In this document: positions 12,401 to 19,290 of the stretch, piece after piece
Layout of the letters: each line of letters starts with the position of its first letter
How positions within the stretch are numbered: the stretch's first letter is position 1
NCBI RefSeq assembly: GCF_009602535.1
Contig: NZ_WIQI01000008.1
Location: 1 to 64,000 of the forward strand
Length of the DNA stretch: 64,000 bases
Source of the DNA: Ornithinicoccus halotolerans
Lineage (GTDB): Bacteria; Actinomycetota; Actinomycetes; Actinomycetales; Dermatophilaceae
Direction: 5' to 3'
Notes under the pieces: model-generated
What the model was told of the DNA's origin: nothing
The model's database searches: none
Seen by the model: only the letters and a program-made list of their open reading frames with translations
Program-made: the position numbers and the translations under genes

Positions 12401-14653
12401 CGCTCCTCCGGGTCCGTCTGCGATGCCATAGAGCAGACCGTCGGTCGGGTTGAACGACCAGTCCGGGTTCAAGAAGGTGATGCCGGTAGGCAGACTCAAG
12501 GGGCCGTTGTCCAACACCTCGCCGAAGGTCGGGGAGCCCGGCTCGAGGTCGATCTCGACCCACTGCTCGGGAACAGTGTCGGTGCGCCTCGCCCAGTAGT
12601 GACCATCCGTGTCGACGTCGCCATGCCCGATCAAAGTGGCTTCCGTCAGGCCGTCGGGGATACCGAGGTACTCCACGCTGTAGTCCGAGCCGACCCGTAC
12701 CAGTCCCGTCGGATAGGACGTCCCGCCCGGCTGGGCGCTGTTGCTCCACCCGTAGATGTAGTTGTCGAGCGGGTTGTAACCGATGCCATTGAGATGGGTG
12801 TCCTCAATGTTGGACGCGGTCTCGCTAAAGCTGCCGGTGACCAGATCGCCTTCCCACACGTCGACGGGCACGTCCTGGAACAGATATGCCGTGGGGGCGC
12901 ACTCGAACGCCGGCAGCTGCTCGGCGGTCACAGTCAAGGTGGCGTCGAGATCCGGGACGATATTGGCAACGGCCGTCGAGACGTTGGAGTTGTCGTTGAC
13001 ATAGGTGCCGGCCTCGTCAGCGGTGACGGTGACCGTGATGGTGCAGGCGTCGCCTGGGTCGACGCTGATGTCGGCGGCCTCGATGCTGGTGCCACCGGTG
13101 GTGATATTGACAGCCGGAACTCCACAGTTTCCGTTGTCGGTCACCGATTCGTTGGCGAGCGTGAGGCCGCTGGGGAGGGTGTCGGTGAAGTCCAGTGGGG
13201 CGAGGGTGATCGACTCCGCCTCGTCGGGGTTGCTGAGGCTGAAGGTCAGCTCGCTGGTCTCGCCCGCGGCGATGCTGGTGGGGGCGAACGCCTTGGTCAG
13301 GGGCGCCGTGGGGAACGACATGGTCCAGCTCCAGGAGTCGCCGGAGCCTGGGGGTGGCGGGTCTCCCTTGGGCGGGTTGTTGTTGGTGAGCGTGAACGAC
13401 TCGATCGGTGCCGGGCTGACGAGGCGGAACGAACCGCAACCACCGTTGGTGTCGGCGCCGTTGCCGAAGCAGCCTTGGTTCGTCGACGAGTCGAAGGAGT
13501 CGTTGATCGTGGTTCCCGACACGTCGAGGATCTCGTTGGCGACGATCGTCTCGATGGTGATCGGGTTGCCCTCGATGTCGGTGCCGCCGACGATGAGCCT
13601 GGAGGCTTCGAGGTTGTTGATGTGCAGGATCGGCGCCACCACCGGCGCGCTGAACTCGACGGTCGACTGCCGCTCGGCCCCCGACCCGCAGACGGACGCC
13701 GCCCACTGCGAGCTCGCCGGATCGGGATCCGGCTCCGTGTACTCACCGGCTGTGTTGGGACCGGAGGGATCGATGCCGGTGTTGTCGATCATCTGGCAGA
13801 TGGGGGGCGGCAGCGAGGGCGTTACCGCTGTCGTGGTCTCGGTCGCGCTGACACCCACGCCACCAAAGGTGAGCGTTCGCGTCGCGTCGACGCCGACACC
13901 GCCGTTGGTCGGCCGGCTCACGTCCGTCACCCACTCCGACGAGGGGGCAACGGCGAAGCTGCCGATGGCACCGACCGCCTCGCCGAGCTCGCTCGTCGCC
14001 GTCGGCTCCTGGTCAGTGCCGCTCTGGACATCGTCAACCGGCTGGCCGTCCGAGGTTTGTTCCTCGCTGCCCTCGTCAGCCGGCCCGTCGGGTTGCGACC
14101 CGGTCTTGTCCGCGGGCTGGGTGGTGTCCTGAGAGGTCTTCTCAGCAGAGTCGGACGCGTCACCGTCCGCCTCATCACTCTCTACCGTGTCCTCGTCGGC
14201 GGTGGCGCCGTCGGTGGCCGACGGCGCACTGCCGGTCTGGCTCTCGACGTCCCCGCTGTCCTCCGCCGTGTCGGCAGCGCTCTCCCCCTCGGCCGCCTGC
14301 TCACCCTGCGTGGTGACGTCATCACCCTCGGCCACGTCCCCCGCGTCGCCTGACCCCTCCTCGGCGTCGGCCGGATCACTCTCCCCCTGGGTCGACAGCT
14401 GGTCATCCTGGGCCTCGTCCTGCGCCACGTCGGTCCCACCGGGTGGCGTCTGCTGGCCCATCACCGGCACCGACGGCACCAGGCTCGTCACCAGCACCAG
14501 CACCAGGAACAGGGCCGCCCACGACGCGCGGCCGGCCCGACCGGTTCGGTGACCCATCATCGACAGTCCGCCCACGGCAGCGCCGATGACCGGAACCTGC
14601 GATCCGGCAGAAAAAGCGCGACGCATACGCGTGCCGCGTGACCCGATGGCCAT
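3500..14653 (-). CDS. Giant repeat-rich secreted surface protein (adhesin-like, 3,717 aa)
   Basis: ATG at 14653 follows GAGAGGGG five bases upstream. Residues 45-65 are a hydrophobic signal segment (WAALFLVLVLVTSLVPSVPV). An acidic D/E/T/Q-rich linker follows (about 70-230), then a beta-rich region with a Cys pair, and an AFAPTSIAAGETSELTFSL domain like those near DUF11 (about 450-580). Next come three propeller-like segments of the DUF6923 kind (IGYNPLDNYIYGWS), two GEVED domains starting DFGDAPNSYGTL (~833) and DFGDAPDSYGTT (~1249), and a DUF5979-like domain (~1668). From ~1794 to 3560 are twelve ~150-residue units, then a DUF11 domain and a Pro-rich tail. Such proteins usually act in adhesion or cell-surface structure; the ligand is unknown. 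It ends exactly at VPVTG, a sortase-like motif with no following membrane segment or basic tail. Confidence 0.85.
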   Translation of the reverse strand: MAIGSRGTRMRRAFSAGSQVPVIGAAVGGLSMMGHRTGRAGRASWAALFLVLVLVTSLVPSVPVMGQQTPPGGTDVAQDEAQDDQLSTQGESDPADAEEGSGDAGDVAEGDDVTTQGEQAAEGESAADTAEDSGDVESQTGSAPSATDGATADEDTVESDEADGDASDSAEKTSQDTTQPADKTGSQPDGPADEGSEEQTSDGQPVDDVQSGTDQEPTATSELGEAVGAIGSFAVAPSSEWVTDVSRPTNGGVGVDATRTLTFGGVGVSATETTTAVTPSLPPPICQMIDNTGIDPSGPNTAGEYTEPDPDPASSQWAASVCGSGAERQSTVEFSAPVVAPILHINNLEASRLIVGGTDIEGNPITIETIVANEILDVSGTTINDSFDSSTNQGCFGNGADTNGGCGSFRLVSPAPIESFTLTNNNPPKGDPPPPGSGDSWSWTMSFPTAPLTKAFAPTSIAAGETSELTFSLSNPDEAESITLAPLDFTDTLPSGLTLANESVTDNGNCGVPAVNITTGGTSIEAADISVDPGDACTITVTVTADEAGTYVNDNSNVSTAVANIVPDLDATLTVTAEQLPAFECAPTAYLFQDVPVDVWEGDLVTGSFSETASNIEDTHLNGIGYNPLDNYIYGWSNSAQPGGTSYPTGLVRVGSDYSVEYLGIPDGLTEATLIGHGDVDTDGHYWARRTDTVPEQWVEIDLEPGSPTFGEVLDNGPLSLPTGITFLNPDWSFNPTDGLLYGIADGPGGAKHLISFDRSTHQVSDEGALGLPGGFFGAAYMDADGFLYVSDNATGEIYRIDTADATASFFAQGPGDTGQNDGARCALAPLPIDFGDAPNSYGTLLADDGPRHAVPGLDAGTAPLMLGSSIDIESDGAPGAVADGDGGDDDGVADPIVLVGGQSTTVSVDVTNDTGEPATLAGWIDLNNDGDFDDAGELVSADVPASSGLDPYDLVFDPATFPAGGTYARFRLFPGAVDDADLSPVGPAAAGEVEDYPVEGPLPPPFQCVSGQPGLLFQYPAAGEPTNMHAIDLVTGAQTTPATADAYSVNAIGYNVLDDYVYGWSTTTQELVRVGSDGSVDTSIPQPDGVPVMNFLVGDVDDQGHYWVWGNGAWYDIDLATGATTSQATPLPTGLVAGYDWAYVPGTDTVWMVARNADDESVLIGLNRSTGDWTTPVNLGVIGDQDGTDVNALVGAMFVDADGNLYASYNATGEIWRIDVEAGTADFFSPGPSSDGNDGARCAAAPILVDFGDAPDSYGTTLGADGPRHSVNGYDADANTAPLMLGTAIDPDNDGLPGGDAAGDDADGPPDEDGVVEQIVTVVGEPTAVDVEVTNDTGELATLVGWIDGNDNGVFEDSERQSVVVPANSGTTTQTLTFPAPAGPGDGTFARFRLFPGEVTEVDQLPTGPAAGGEVEDYAVVGPIPVQISCPSVYAAQGSSPYNFYEMDTATGAMSSVGSLNLGGGTNNALGFSAGGQYLFSYLSGSPGSVVRYDTFTGDVDQWSGSINSATHGAVDASTGIYYYGTVGTGSGTVYAFDTNTETDLGQVATIDWDVAAAGGNGDWAFDSQGNLYVVAGAAPTNPLYVVSEALPTTAQGSPVTVTGQQLSVITGGSDAINGVAFDGDGYLYLASNQSVRQVHPSSGQVEDTQGLSPAGESVDLGSCATPATITVVKDIVERAVDGDQFEVSVTGGGIAQNNVGTTTGSDLGVQDEPAEEAGPVLALPGETYDIAEAGAAGATLGNYDIAWECVNTGNNDAVVASGTGAAGSFTMPASVGGFGASVVCTFTNAPVETDIDKELVDTVSNGDGSYTLTYELTVSRTGDGSPYDLDDELTYGDAVTVDAVTAANTQPGGIATETDFDGQGNTLVANDVPIADGETHVYEVVVDATVDGEAVTFENSDCDLEQGESGTGFANTATVTVNDVQASDDACEEIPATLVDKTTTSEPAPTGTGTYELEYTITATNSGAAPDTYDLSDELQYGDGIDVVDAQVVNTQPGTITPRTQWNGETDTLVVQGEPIAAATASDPAVHVYTVTVEVDIDPDIDPAAADCTVGAGESGSGLLNLATVNGDSGEYSDDNCPPTPRSDIDKELLDRVSNGDGTYTVTYELTVAREGTDGTYDLRDELLLSDAVNVAAGPTAVNVTPGGIAVNGGFDGVDDTLVAGGIDIAAGETHTYTVEVDVAVSLDDVTPENSDCTLEPGEAGTGVMNQANLEIDGQTLEDEDCEAFPATTIDKEVASGPTALGNGEYEVVYELTVTNSGAGADVYDLDDELRYGGDVSIVSTTAVNTAPGGITTNGTWDGIGDISVADDVPIAGATPGNPVVHTYEATVVVEVPADLALSDADCTLNPGESGTGLDNEATVTGASGPYSDEDCVPLPSTDIDKTVVDVVGNGDGTWTATYELAVSRTGDGPGYNLVDALQYGDAVSIDSVTAVNTSPGDIATRTGYDGQGDTLVVGRVAIADGDVHTYEVAVVFEVEAEQVTFANSDCTLDQDESGTGLLNTASVEVNDTTDEDRECPPPPAEPVIEKSVTAGPTPVGGGEFQISYEITATNPGAGDGTYTIDDELLYGDGISVVSASVTNTVPGGVATETDWDGVDQLRVVTDVPIAAATTMAPTVHTYVVTVVAEVAADITIADADCDPQTGGADGTGFLNEATLTTNGESSVDEDCVPPPVTDIDKELVSMTANGDGTFTLDYELSVTRSNDGPGYTLEDTFTFGDAVTVDAVTVGNVNPGGVAVNGGFDGESDTRIATNVAINDGETHLYEVSVEVTVDGDAATFAGSDCDLQGESGSGFANTASATSNGSTVSDADCEAFPVIDVDKSTVGTPTALGDGRFEIVYEIDVVNTGAGEGVYNVSDELMYGDGITVLDQSVTNTAPGGIAVNTGWDGDGDTEVVAAEVIGGASDGSRVVHTYTVTVEAEVGGNLAPEATDCTLGQGEAGTGFMNRTTLTGDSGEQQDESCPLPPVTLIDKDLAGINSLEGRRFELVYDLTVERVQGGEGSYTLRDELLLGESLTIENVSAVNVDPGDIDTNDAFDGVNDVVVAAGKTIDDGQVHRYQVVVEVTVDIGAATPDNADCTLGQGEAGTGTMNLASMEIDGVEPNPVEDCSNFPATTHFKDVVDGPTPLGDGNWGITYEITVINAGAAQDVYDLEDTLAFGEGIDVLDQEVSNTGPGVIATNPDWDGIEEVSIVTGEPIQAGTDAGPAVHTYQVEVEAHAPVGIDPAAVDCDLGAGGSGTGFANQSTLSVGPEAETDDGCVPVPVTDIDKELVEVIDNGDGTQTLDYELVVTRTGDGPGYDLVDELAFGEAVTVESIDVANVDPGSVDLNEDFDGVEDTVVAEDVDIADGQSHRYEVSVVASVDAAAVTLANSDCDLQGEAGSGFANTASVTVNDTTRSDRACESLAGVGVDKEVIDGPTGIGNGRHTVTYSVTVTNDGAGATVYDIEDRLAFGDGITVHDVTAVNDQPGGVAVNDDFDGTGQPVIATEVPIDGATADGPATHSYTVTATVEGLSEVTNQAADCTIDDGESGTGLSNTATVTVNGQDSEDRACVEIATAGQLAIDKQVDAQQAGPGGQVSYTVTVQNVGTADYTAQEPAEIEDDLTDVLDDADWAGEAEATSGTVDRDGTTLTWSGPLAVGETVTLTYTVTVDEDVNSAAALVNVVASAGTDANCDSDGGSPECTTATDIVVTEPAPPPAPPAPVTPDPVPVTG
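3960..9280 (-). repeat. Six ~885-bp A/B super-repeats (twelve protein units)
   Basis: Inside the giant gene, type A units start near TDIDKELV..NGDGT and type B units near (V/I)DKxxxxGPTALGxG. They alternate A-B six times. Type A starts lie near 9270, 8390, 7505, 6615, 5735 and 4845, a period of about 885 bp. Each unit contains Y(D/N)L.DEL..GD, a NTxPGGI segment, a GESGTGxxN segment and two conserved cysteines (..DC.L and ..D..C), which could form one disulfide per unit outside the cell. Copies have diverged too far at DNA level to be a recent expansion. Confidence 0.85.
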
Positions 14654-15023
14654 GATGCCCCTCTCGTTACCGCCCCTGCAGCGCCCCGACAGCCTGTCGC
14701 AATACCGACGAGGCTGAACGCCGCCTCACAGAATGCTCACAATTCTCTGGCCTGTCTAGAGCCGCCGGGGATTTTCTCAATGAAGTTTGGGGCGCACGTT
14801 CCGGCGGTCTCGCAGTTCTTGTTTAACGACAGGTCAATGGCAATTAAAGTAGCGGTCAAGAAAGGCTGCCCATGGAGTCCTTTTTGCGCAGAAGGACCCC
14901 ACGGTGCTACGCGTTGTTCACACCCCAGGCGGAACGGCAGCAGACAACAAACCCCTGCGTGTGGAGGTCGCGGCCGTGCTGGAGACCGACGGGCCGGTCG
15001 CCTGCCCAGTAGGGTGACCGGTC
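14654..15023. promoter_or_regulatory. Divergent intergenic region upstream of the giant gene
   Basis: 370 bp without a credible gene. The stretch 14720-14890 is clearly richer in A+T than its surroundings (for example TTTAACGACAGGTCAATGGC on the plus strand) and should hold the promoter of the giant gene. I cannot fix -35/-10 boxes. A 9-bp hairpin with one G-U pair lies at 14874-14900 (GGAGTCCTT/AAGGACCCC). It has no U-run on either side, so it is more likely a leader structure or protein site than a terminator. Confidence 0.4.
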
Positions 15024-15491
15024 ATGGGACTGCTCGACCGCTGGAGGAACAACGACCGCCGGCCGTGGTCACCGCCTGCCGAGGGGTCGTGCGGCTGCCG
15101 CCGTCACCTCGACGACGAGCTCCTTGGCACCGTCGTGCCCCTGTCCCCAGACGCCGGGCTGCCCGAGGAGGTCGGCTCCCTCTCCGTTGCCGAGCTCATC
15201 GACTGCCAGGCCCTCGGGTGCGAGCCGGTGGACGTCGGCGACCGGACGCTCACCGACGGCACCGGCCCGTACCACTGGAACCTCTGGTTCGGTGACGAGA
15301 CCCGACCCTGCTACAGCGACAACGCGACGCTGCAGCTCGACGCCGCGGTCGCACAGCAGGACGGTGTCGAGCGGACCGTCTGGCTGGACCGGGAGGTCAT
15401 CTACATCGGCGCCCCGCGGCTGTGCTCCTCGGGCGCGCTCGCGGTAGCGGCGCTCGGCCTCCTCGACCCCGGCGTCCGTGACCAGGGGTGA
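15024..15491 (+). CDS. Hypothetical protein, 155 aa
   Basis: I do not recognise this protein. It is soluble, acidic and has no signal peptide. Cysteines occur at GSCGCRRHLDDE, IDCQALGCEPVD, RPCYSD and RLCSS, which might bind a metal or be structural. A central Gly/Trp/Tyr-rich stretch (GTGPYHWNLWFGDE) suggests a small beta domain. The ATG is preceded only by a weak AGGGTGA. Its stop lies 4 bp before the GTG chosen for the hydratase gene, so the two are likely co-transcribed. The word GGTAGCGGC occurs in frame near its 3' end (15443). Confidence 0.6.
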   Translation: MGLLDRWRNNDRRPWSPPAEGSCGCRRHLDDELLGTVVPLSPDAGLPEEVGSLSVAELIDCQALGCEPVDVGDRTLTDGTGPYHWNLWFGDETRPCYSDNATLQLDAAVAQQDGVERTVWLDREVIYIGAPRLCSSGALAVAALGLLDPGVRDQG

Positions 15492-15495
15492 CCGC

Positions 15496-16281
15496 GTGCT
15501 GACCGAGACGGCGAGCCGGCGGGCGTTCGAGGTGCTGTGGGGGGCCGACCAGTCGGGACACACGGTGCCGGCCATCCCCGAGGAGGTGAGACCGCGCACC
15601 CGGGCGGACGGCTACGCCGTGCAGGCGCACTTCGAGTCGGTCACCGACGGCCTGGCCGGGTGGAAGATCGCAGCCACCTCCGAGGCCGGGCAACGCCACA
15701 TCGGCACCAGCGGTCCGCTGGCCGGTCGGGTGCTCGGCGAGCGCGTCATCGCGCCCAGTGAGGCCATCTCGCTGGCGGGCAACTTCATGCACCTGGTCGA
15801 GCTGGAGTTCGCCTTCCGGCTGGGCGCCGACCTCACGCCGCGTCCCACCGACTACAGCCAGCAGGAGGTGCTCGAGGCCACCACCGAGCTGCTGCTGGCA
15901 TGGGAGGTGCCCAGCACCCGCTACGACGCCGTGGCCAGCGTCGGTGAGGCCCAGCTCATCGCCGACAACGCCTGCGGGTTCCACCTGACGTACTCGACCG
16001 CGGCCGAGCAGGCCTGGAAGGACGCCGACCTGGCCAGTCAGGTCGTCCGGGCGTCCAGCAGCTCCGGCCGGGTGCACGACGGCATCGGCAGCCGCTGCCT
16101 GGGCGACCCGAAGGCGGCGCTGACCTGGCTGGTCAACGAGGTCTCCGGGCTCGGCATCACGCTCCAGGCTGGGCAGCTGGTGACCACGGGCACCTGCATC
16201 GACCCGATGCCGGTCGCGCCCGGCGACACCGTCACCGGCGACTGGGGTCGGTTCGGCACCCTCCAGGTGACCTTCTGCTGA
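15496..16281 (+). CDS. 2-keto-4-pentenoate hydratase-like protein (MhpD/FAH superfamily)
   Basis: 261 residues, the usual length for MhpD-type hydratases. These add water to 2-hydroxypenta-2,4-dienoate in meta-cleavage of aromatic compounds; close relatives are decarboxylases (DmpH, HpcG). Family features are GWKIAATSEAGQRHIGTSGP near residue 50, VELEFAFRL near 100 with the metal-binding acidic residues, IADNACGFH, and a C-terminal VTTGTC..P....GD.V half. I chose GTG at 15496 because AGGGG lies 7 bases upstream; an earlier in-frame GTG at 15478 would overlap the preceding gene. No other aromatic-degradation gene is nearby, so the substrate is open. Confidence 0.82.
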   Translation: MLTETASRRAFEVLWGADQSGHTVPAIPEEVRPRTRADGYAVQAHFESVTDGLAGWKIAATSEAGQRHIGTSGPLAGRVLGERVIAPSEAISLAGNFMHLVELEFAFRLGADLTPRPTDYSQQEVLEATTELLLAWEVPSTRYDAVASVGEAQLIADNACGFHLTYSTAAEQAWKDADLASQVVRASSSSGRVHDGIGSRCLGDPKAALTWLVNEVSGLGITLQAGQLVTTGTCIDPMPVAPGDTVTGDWGRFGTLQVTFC

Positions 16282-16460
16282 GTCCCCCGGCAGGCTCCCC
16301 ACAGCGCTGAGCGGTCCGCGGCTGCAGCCCACATCCGCGTAGAGCCGCTCCCGGGCGGGCTCTCTGCCGGGCCTTGACGTCGCGGCGACCTCCCGTTGAC
16401 CGGCACGTGCGCGTGTCCTTGCGAGCAGTTCGCGTCGATGTGGGGAGGTCGCTGCGTCGG

Positions 16461-16482
16461 GTTCACCCGTCCTCGCCAGAGT
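16461..16482 (+). promoter_or_regulatory. PHO-box-like direct repeat (copy 1)
   Basis: GTTCACCCGTC followed directly by the weaker CTCGCCAGAGT gives two 11-base units. The first fits the actinobacterial PhoP direct-repeat unit (GTTCACC-type). It lies 54 bp before the phosphoesterase start, the same position as in the second copy. The match is by eye only. Confidence 0.4.
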
Positions 16483-16536
16483 CCAGTGCGGGCCGGCCAC
16501 AGGGGCCGGTCTGCACATCACACGGAGGAGATCCAC

Positions 16537-18378
16537 GTGAACCCGAACTCTGGCTCAGCCGGCACCCCGCCCCGCCGGTCGGTCCACCTGACCACGGGCG
16601 CCCTGGTCCTCACCTGCTCTGCCGCGCTGCTCGCACCCGCGGTCAGCAGCGCTGTCCCCTCGGGCACCGGGCGCGCCGCGCCGCCTGCCCCGGCGGCCGG
16701 CGCCGACTGGGAGGAGACCGCCTACCGCGGCGGCGTCGACGTCGTGGAGGGGCCCGACGAGGACCAGGACGTCCTGGACGGCACCGTCTTCGTCGACCGC
16801 AACCGCAACTCGGTGCAGGACGACAACGAGCGCGGCCTCGCTGGCGTGACGGTCTCGAACGGCCGGGACGTCACCACGACGGACAGCCAGGGCCGCTACC
16901 AGCTCCCGGTCGAGGACAACATGACTGTCTTCGTCACCCAGCCCCGCGGCTACCAGGTGCCGGTCGACGAGGACAACGTCGCCCAGTTCCACTACCACCA
17001 CCTGCCCGAGGGCAGCCCCGAGCTGCGCTACGGCGGTCTCGAGCCCACCGGTCCGACGCCTGACCAGGTGAACTTCCCCCTGGTGACCCGCACCGAGACC
17101 CGCCTCCCCGAGCAGCACTGCCTGATCGGCGGCGACGTGCAGACCTACACCCAGCAGCACGTGGAGTTCGCGCGCAACGGTGCGTTCGCCGACCTGGCCG
17201 AGCGCAGCGACTACACCGGCTGCGGCGCGCTCTTCATCGGCGACGTCGTCGGTGACGACCTCTCGCTCTACCCGCAGACGCGGGAGCTGGCCAGCATGCT
17301 GAACGGTCCGGCCAGGTTCCTCCCGGGCAACCACGACCTGGACTTCGACGCGGCCACCAGCGAGCACAGCTTCGACACCTTCAAGGCGCAGCTCGCGCCG
17401 GAGTACTACTCCTATGACTCCGGCAAGGTGCACGTCGTGGCGCTGAACACGGTCGACTACCCGACCACCGGCGGCTACAACGGTGCGCTGGACGAGCGGC
17501 AGCTGGAGTGGCTGCGCAACGACATCGCCCAGGTGCCGGAGAACCGGCTCATCGTGCTGGCCGCCCACATCCCGCTGCTGGACTTCGCCGACTCCACCAG
17601 CACCAAGCACCAGGTGGACCAGGTCCGCGAGATCTACCAAATCCTCGAGGGTCGCGAGGTCGTCGCGCTGGGCGGGCACACGCACAGCATCGAGAACATG
17701 CGCGAGGGCGACAGCCTGGCCGGCTGGTCCGACGTCTTCGGGGTCGACGGGCTGCCGTTCACCCACATCACCTCCGGGGCCATCTCCGGTGACTGGTACT
17801 CCGGCCGGATGCTGGCGGAGGGTTACCCGACCGCGATCCAGCGCGACGGCGGCCGGCCTGGCGTGCTGACCCTGGACATCAAGAACACCGAGGTCACCGA
17901 GCGCTTCACTGTCAGAGGAGAGGACGAGGCCGAGCAGCTGGCGCTCGGCCTGAACACCCCGCGCTACCGCGACTGGTTCGAGGCGAACAAGAGCGACGCG
18001 GGCTCCGCGCCGCAGTTCCAGGACCCGCTGGCCGTCGACCAGGATGAGCTGTCCGCGACCTGGCTGACCACCAACTTCTGGATGGGCTCCACCGGGTCCA
18101 CCGTGGAGGTGTCGATCGACGGCGGCGAGCCGGTAGCGGCCGAGCGCACCCAGCCGATGGAGGGAGAGGCCGTGCGCGTGGGCGCCGAGTGGTCCGACCC
18201 GGTCGCCGTCCAGGAGCAGCTCGTCCACGGCGGCAGCCTGGCCGACCGGAGCATGCACCTGTGGCGCCTGCCGCTGCCGGCCGACCTGGCCGCCGGTGAG
18301 CACACCGCCGAGGTCACCGCGACCGACGTCCACGGCCGGACCTACACCGAGACCCTCACCTTCGAGGTCACCGAGTGA
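16537..18378 (+). CDS. Secreted calcineurin-like metallophosphoesterase (paralog 1)
   Basis: 613 residues from GTG at 16537 (GGAGGAG upstream). An N-terminal signal peptide (TTGALVLTCSAALLAPAVSSAVP) sends it outside. Residues ~70-160 form a Cna-B/SdrD-like beta domain (GTVFVDRNRNSVQDDNERGLAGVTVSNG..TDSQGRYQLP) as in the N-terminal domain of secreted calcineurin-type enzymes. The catalytic domain shows GDVQTY, GDVVGDD, GNHDLDFD, the lone histidine of AAHIP and GGHTHS, which are the metal-binding motifs, although the first is DxQ rather than DxH. A C-terminal beta domain follows. It should hydrolyse phosphate esters outside the cell. The PHO-box-like site upstream suggests induction by phosphate limitation. 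It ends before a convergent terminator. Confidence 0.88.
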   Translation: MNPNSGSAGTPPRRSVHLTTGALVLTCSAALLAPAVSSAVPSGTGRAAPPAPAAGADWEETAYRGGVDVVEGPDEDQDVLDGTVFVDRNRNSVQDDNERGLAGVTVSNGRDVTTTDSQGRYQLPVEDNMTVFVTQPRGYQVPVDEDNVAQFHYHHLPEGSPELRYGGLEPTGPTPDQVNFPLVTRTETRLPEQHCLIGGDVQTYTQQHVEFARNGAFADLAERSDYTGCGALFIGDVVGDDLSLYPQTRELASMLNGPARFLPGNHDLDFDAATSEHSFDTFKAQLAPEYYSYDSGKVHVVALNTVDYPTTGGYNGALDERQLEWLRNDIAQVPENRLIVLAAHIPLLDFADSTSTKHQVDQVREIYQILEGREVVALGGHTHSIENMREGDSLAGWSDVFGVDGLPFTHITSGAISGDWYSGRMLAEGYPTAIQRDGGRPGVLTLDIKNTEVTERFTVRGEDEAEQLALGLNTPRYRDWFEANKSDAGSAPQFQDPLAVDQDELSATWLTTNFWMGSTGSTVEVSIDGGEPVAAERTQPMEGEAVRVGAEWSDPVAVQEQLVHGGSLADRSMHLWRLPLPADLAAGEHTAEVTATDVHGRTYTETLTFEVTE

Positions 18379-18405
18379 GCGACGCCCGTCGGTAACCACT
18401 GCGAG

Positions 18406-18447
18406 CCGGCACCCGCTCGGTCCCAACCCGGTCCGGGCGGGTGCCGG
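18406..18447. terminator. Convergent hairpin terminator
   Basis: CCGGCACCCGC (18406-18416) pairs perfectly with GCGGGTGCCGG (18437-18447) over 11 bp. It lies between the ends of the plus-strand phosphoesterase and the minus-strand 183-aa gene, so it can serve both. Confidence 0.7.
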
Positions 18448-18467
18448 ACCCCTGACATGGGCTCACC

Positions 18468-19019
18468 TCACCGCGCGGCTGCGCACGTGTCCACCAGCAC
18501 CGCGAGGCCCTGCCGGGCCGACTCCTCGGCGCACCGCACCCGGTCCTGCATGACGCGTGCGGCCTCGAGCGCCTCGATGGCGCGCTGCTCCGCCGCCCGA
18601 CACGCCTCGACACCGTGGTCACGGTCCCGCCGGCCCGCCTCCTGGTCGCCGTGGTAACCCTCCACCTCGGCTGCGGCCAGCTCCGCGGCCCGGTCCAGCA
18701 GCCACCGGTAGGACGTCCTGGCCTTCTTCGGTGTCGTCTTGCGAGCCAACGCCCCCACCTCCTCCTTGACCGACTCGCGCATGAAGACGAGCGGGTCTGA
18801 CTGGTACCACCGCCCGGCCTTCTCCTCCAGGGCGCGTGCCAGGCGGTCCCGGGCGTCGGCGACCTCGCGCTCGGCCTCGCGCACTGTCGCGTCTGCGGCG
18901 TCGCGGTGGGGGGCGAAGCGCAGGTCCAGGGCATAGGCCAACTGCTCCCGCTCCGCTACGTCGATGCCACCATCGCGACCGGGATCTGCTGCGGTCGTCT
19001 TGCGGTCGTGCCCAGCCAT
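18468..19019 (-). CDS. Hypothetical coiled-coil protein, 183 aa
   Basis: Not recognised. ATG at 19019 has GAGGAA seven bases upstream. The sequence is almost all helix-forming and highly charged (DATVREAEREVADARDRLAR, LLDRAAELAAAEVEGYHGDQ, AEQRAIEALEAARVMQDRVR). This points to a cytoplasmic coiled-coil or helical-bundle protein without signal or membrane segment. It lies between the two phosphoesterase copies on the opposite strand, so it was either there before the duplication moved around it or was inserted later. Confidence 0.6.
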   Translation of the reverse strand: MAGHDRKTTAADPGRDGGIDVAEREQLAYALDLRFAPHRDAADATVREAEREVADARDRLARALEEKAGRWYQSDPLVFMRESVKEEVGALARKTTPKKARTSYRWLLDRAAELAAAEVEGYHGDQEAGRRDRDHGVEACRAAEQRAIEALEAARVMQDRVRCAEESARQGLAVLVDTCAAAR

Positions 19020-19219
19020 AGCCGTTCCTCATCGTGGACGCTCGTGGGCACCCACCCTCTCATCCACTGCCCCGCGCCCCGCCCCAAAGCCCGCGACCGC
19101 GCCAGCCGCAGGGTCCGCAGCCCTACCAGTCCTTGACGTCGTGGCGACCTGGGGTTGACCAGCACGTCCGTCGCCCCTTGTCCCCGGTTCGCGTCGATGT
19201 GGGCCGGACGAAGCGTGCG

Positions 19220-19241
19220 GTTCACCTGGCCTCACCACAGT
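19220..19241 (+). promoter_or_regulatory. PHO-box-like direct repeat (copy 2)
   Basis: GTTCACCTGGC followed directly by CTCACCACAGT: two 11-base units with TCACC in the same place, 49 bp before the start of paralog 2. It is a better match to a PhoP site than copy 1. It fits a phosphate-scavenging role for the gene. Confidence 0.45.
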
Positions 19242-19290
19242 CCGGGGTGGCCGGCCGAAGGGGTCGGCGCACACGCACCGAGGAGACCCA

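Larger units (their letters stand above)
16372..18378 (+). repeat. Duplicated segment: phosphoesterase gene plus upstream block (second copy 19131-21135)
   Basis: The block starting CCTTGACGTCG and continuing through TTCGCGTCGATGTGGG and GTTCACC into the signal-peptide gene is repeated at 19131-21135. The coding 3' parts are almost identical (compare 18064-18180 with 20819-20935), while the 5' parts and upstream blocks have diverged moderately. This is direct tandem duplication of a whole gene with its control region. A minus-strand gene now lies between the copies. Confidence 0.85.

Noticed and set aside
7670-14353. Open plus-strand frame of 2,227 codons opposite the giant gene (also one of 983 codons at 3344-6295)
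   Set aside because: It is a shadow of the GC-rich third positions of the repeat gene. Its product is low-complexity Arg/Gly/Val/His/Asp text with no domain, and it has no ribosome site.
14874-14900. Hairpin as a rho-independent terminator
   Set aside because: No U-run follows on either strand and no gene ends next to it; kept only as a leader structure.
14780-15295. 171-codon plus-strand frame starting in the AT-rich region
   Set aside because: No ribosome site; after ~40 codons it is a shifted reading of the 155-aa gene at 15024.
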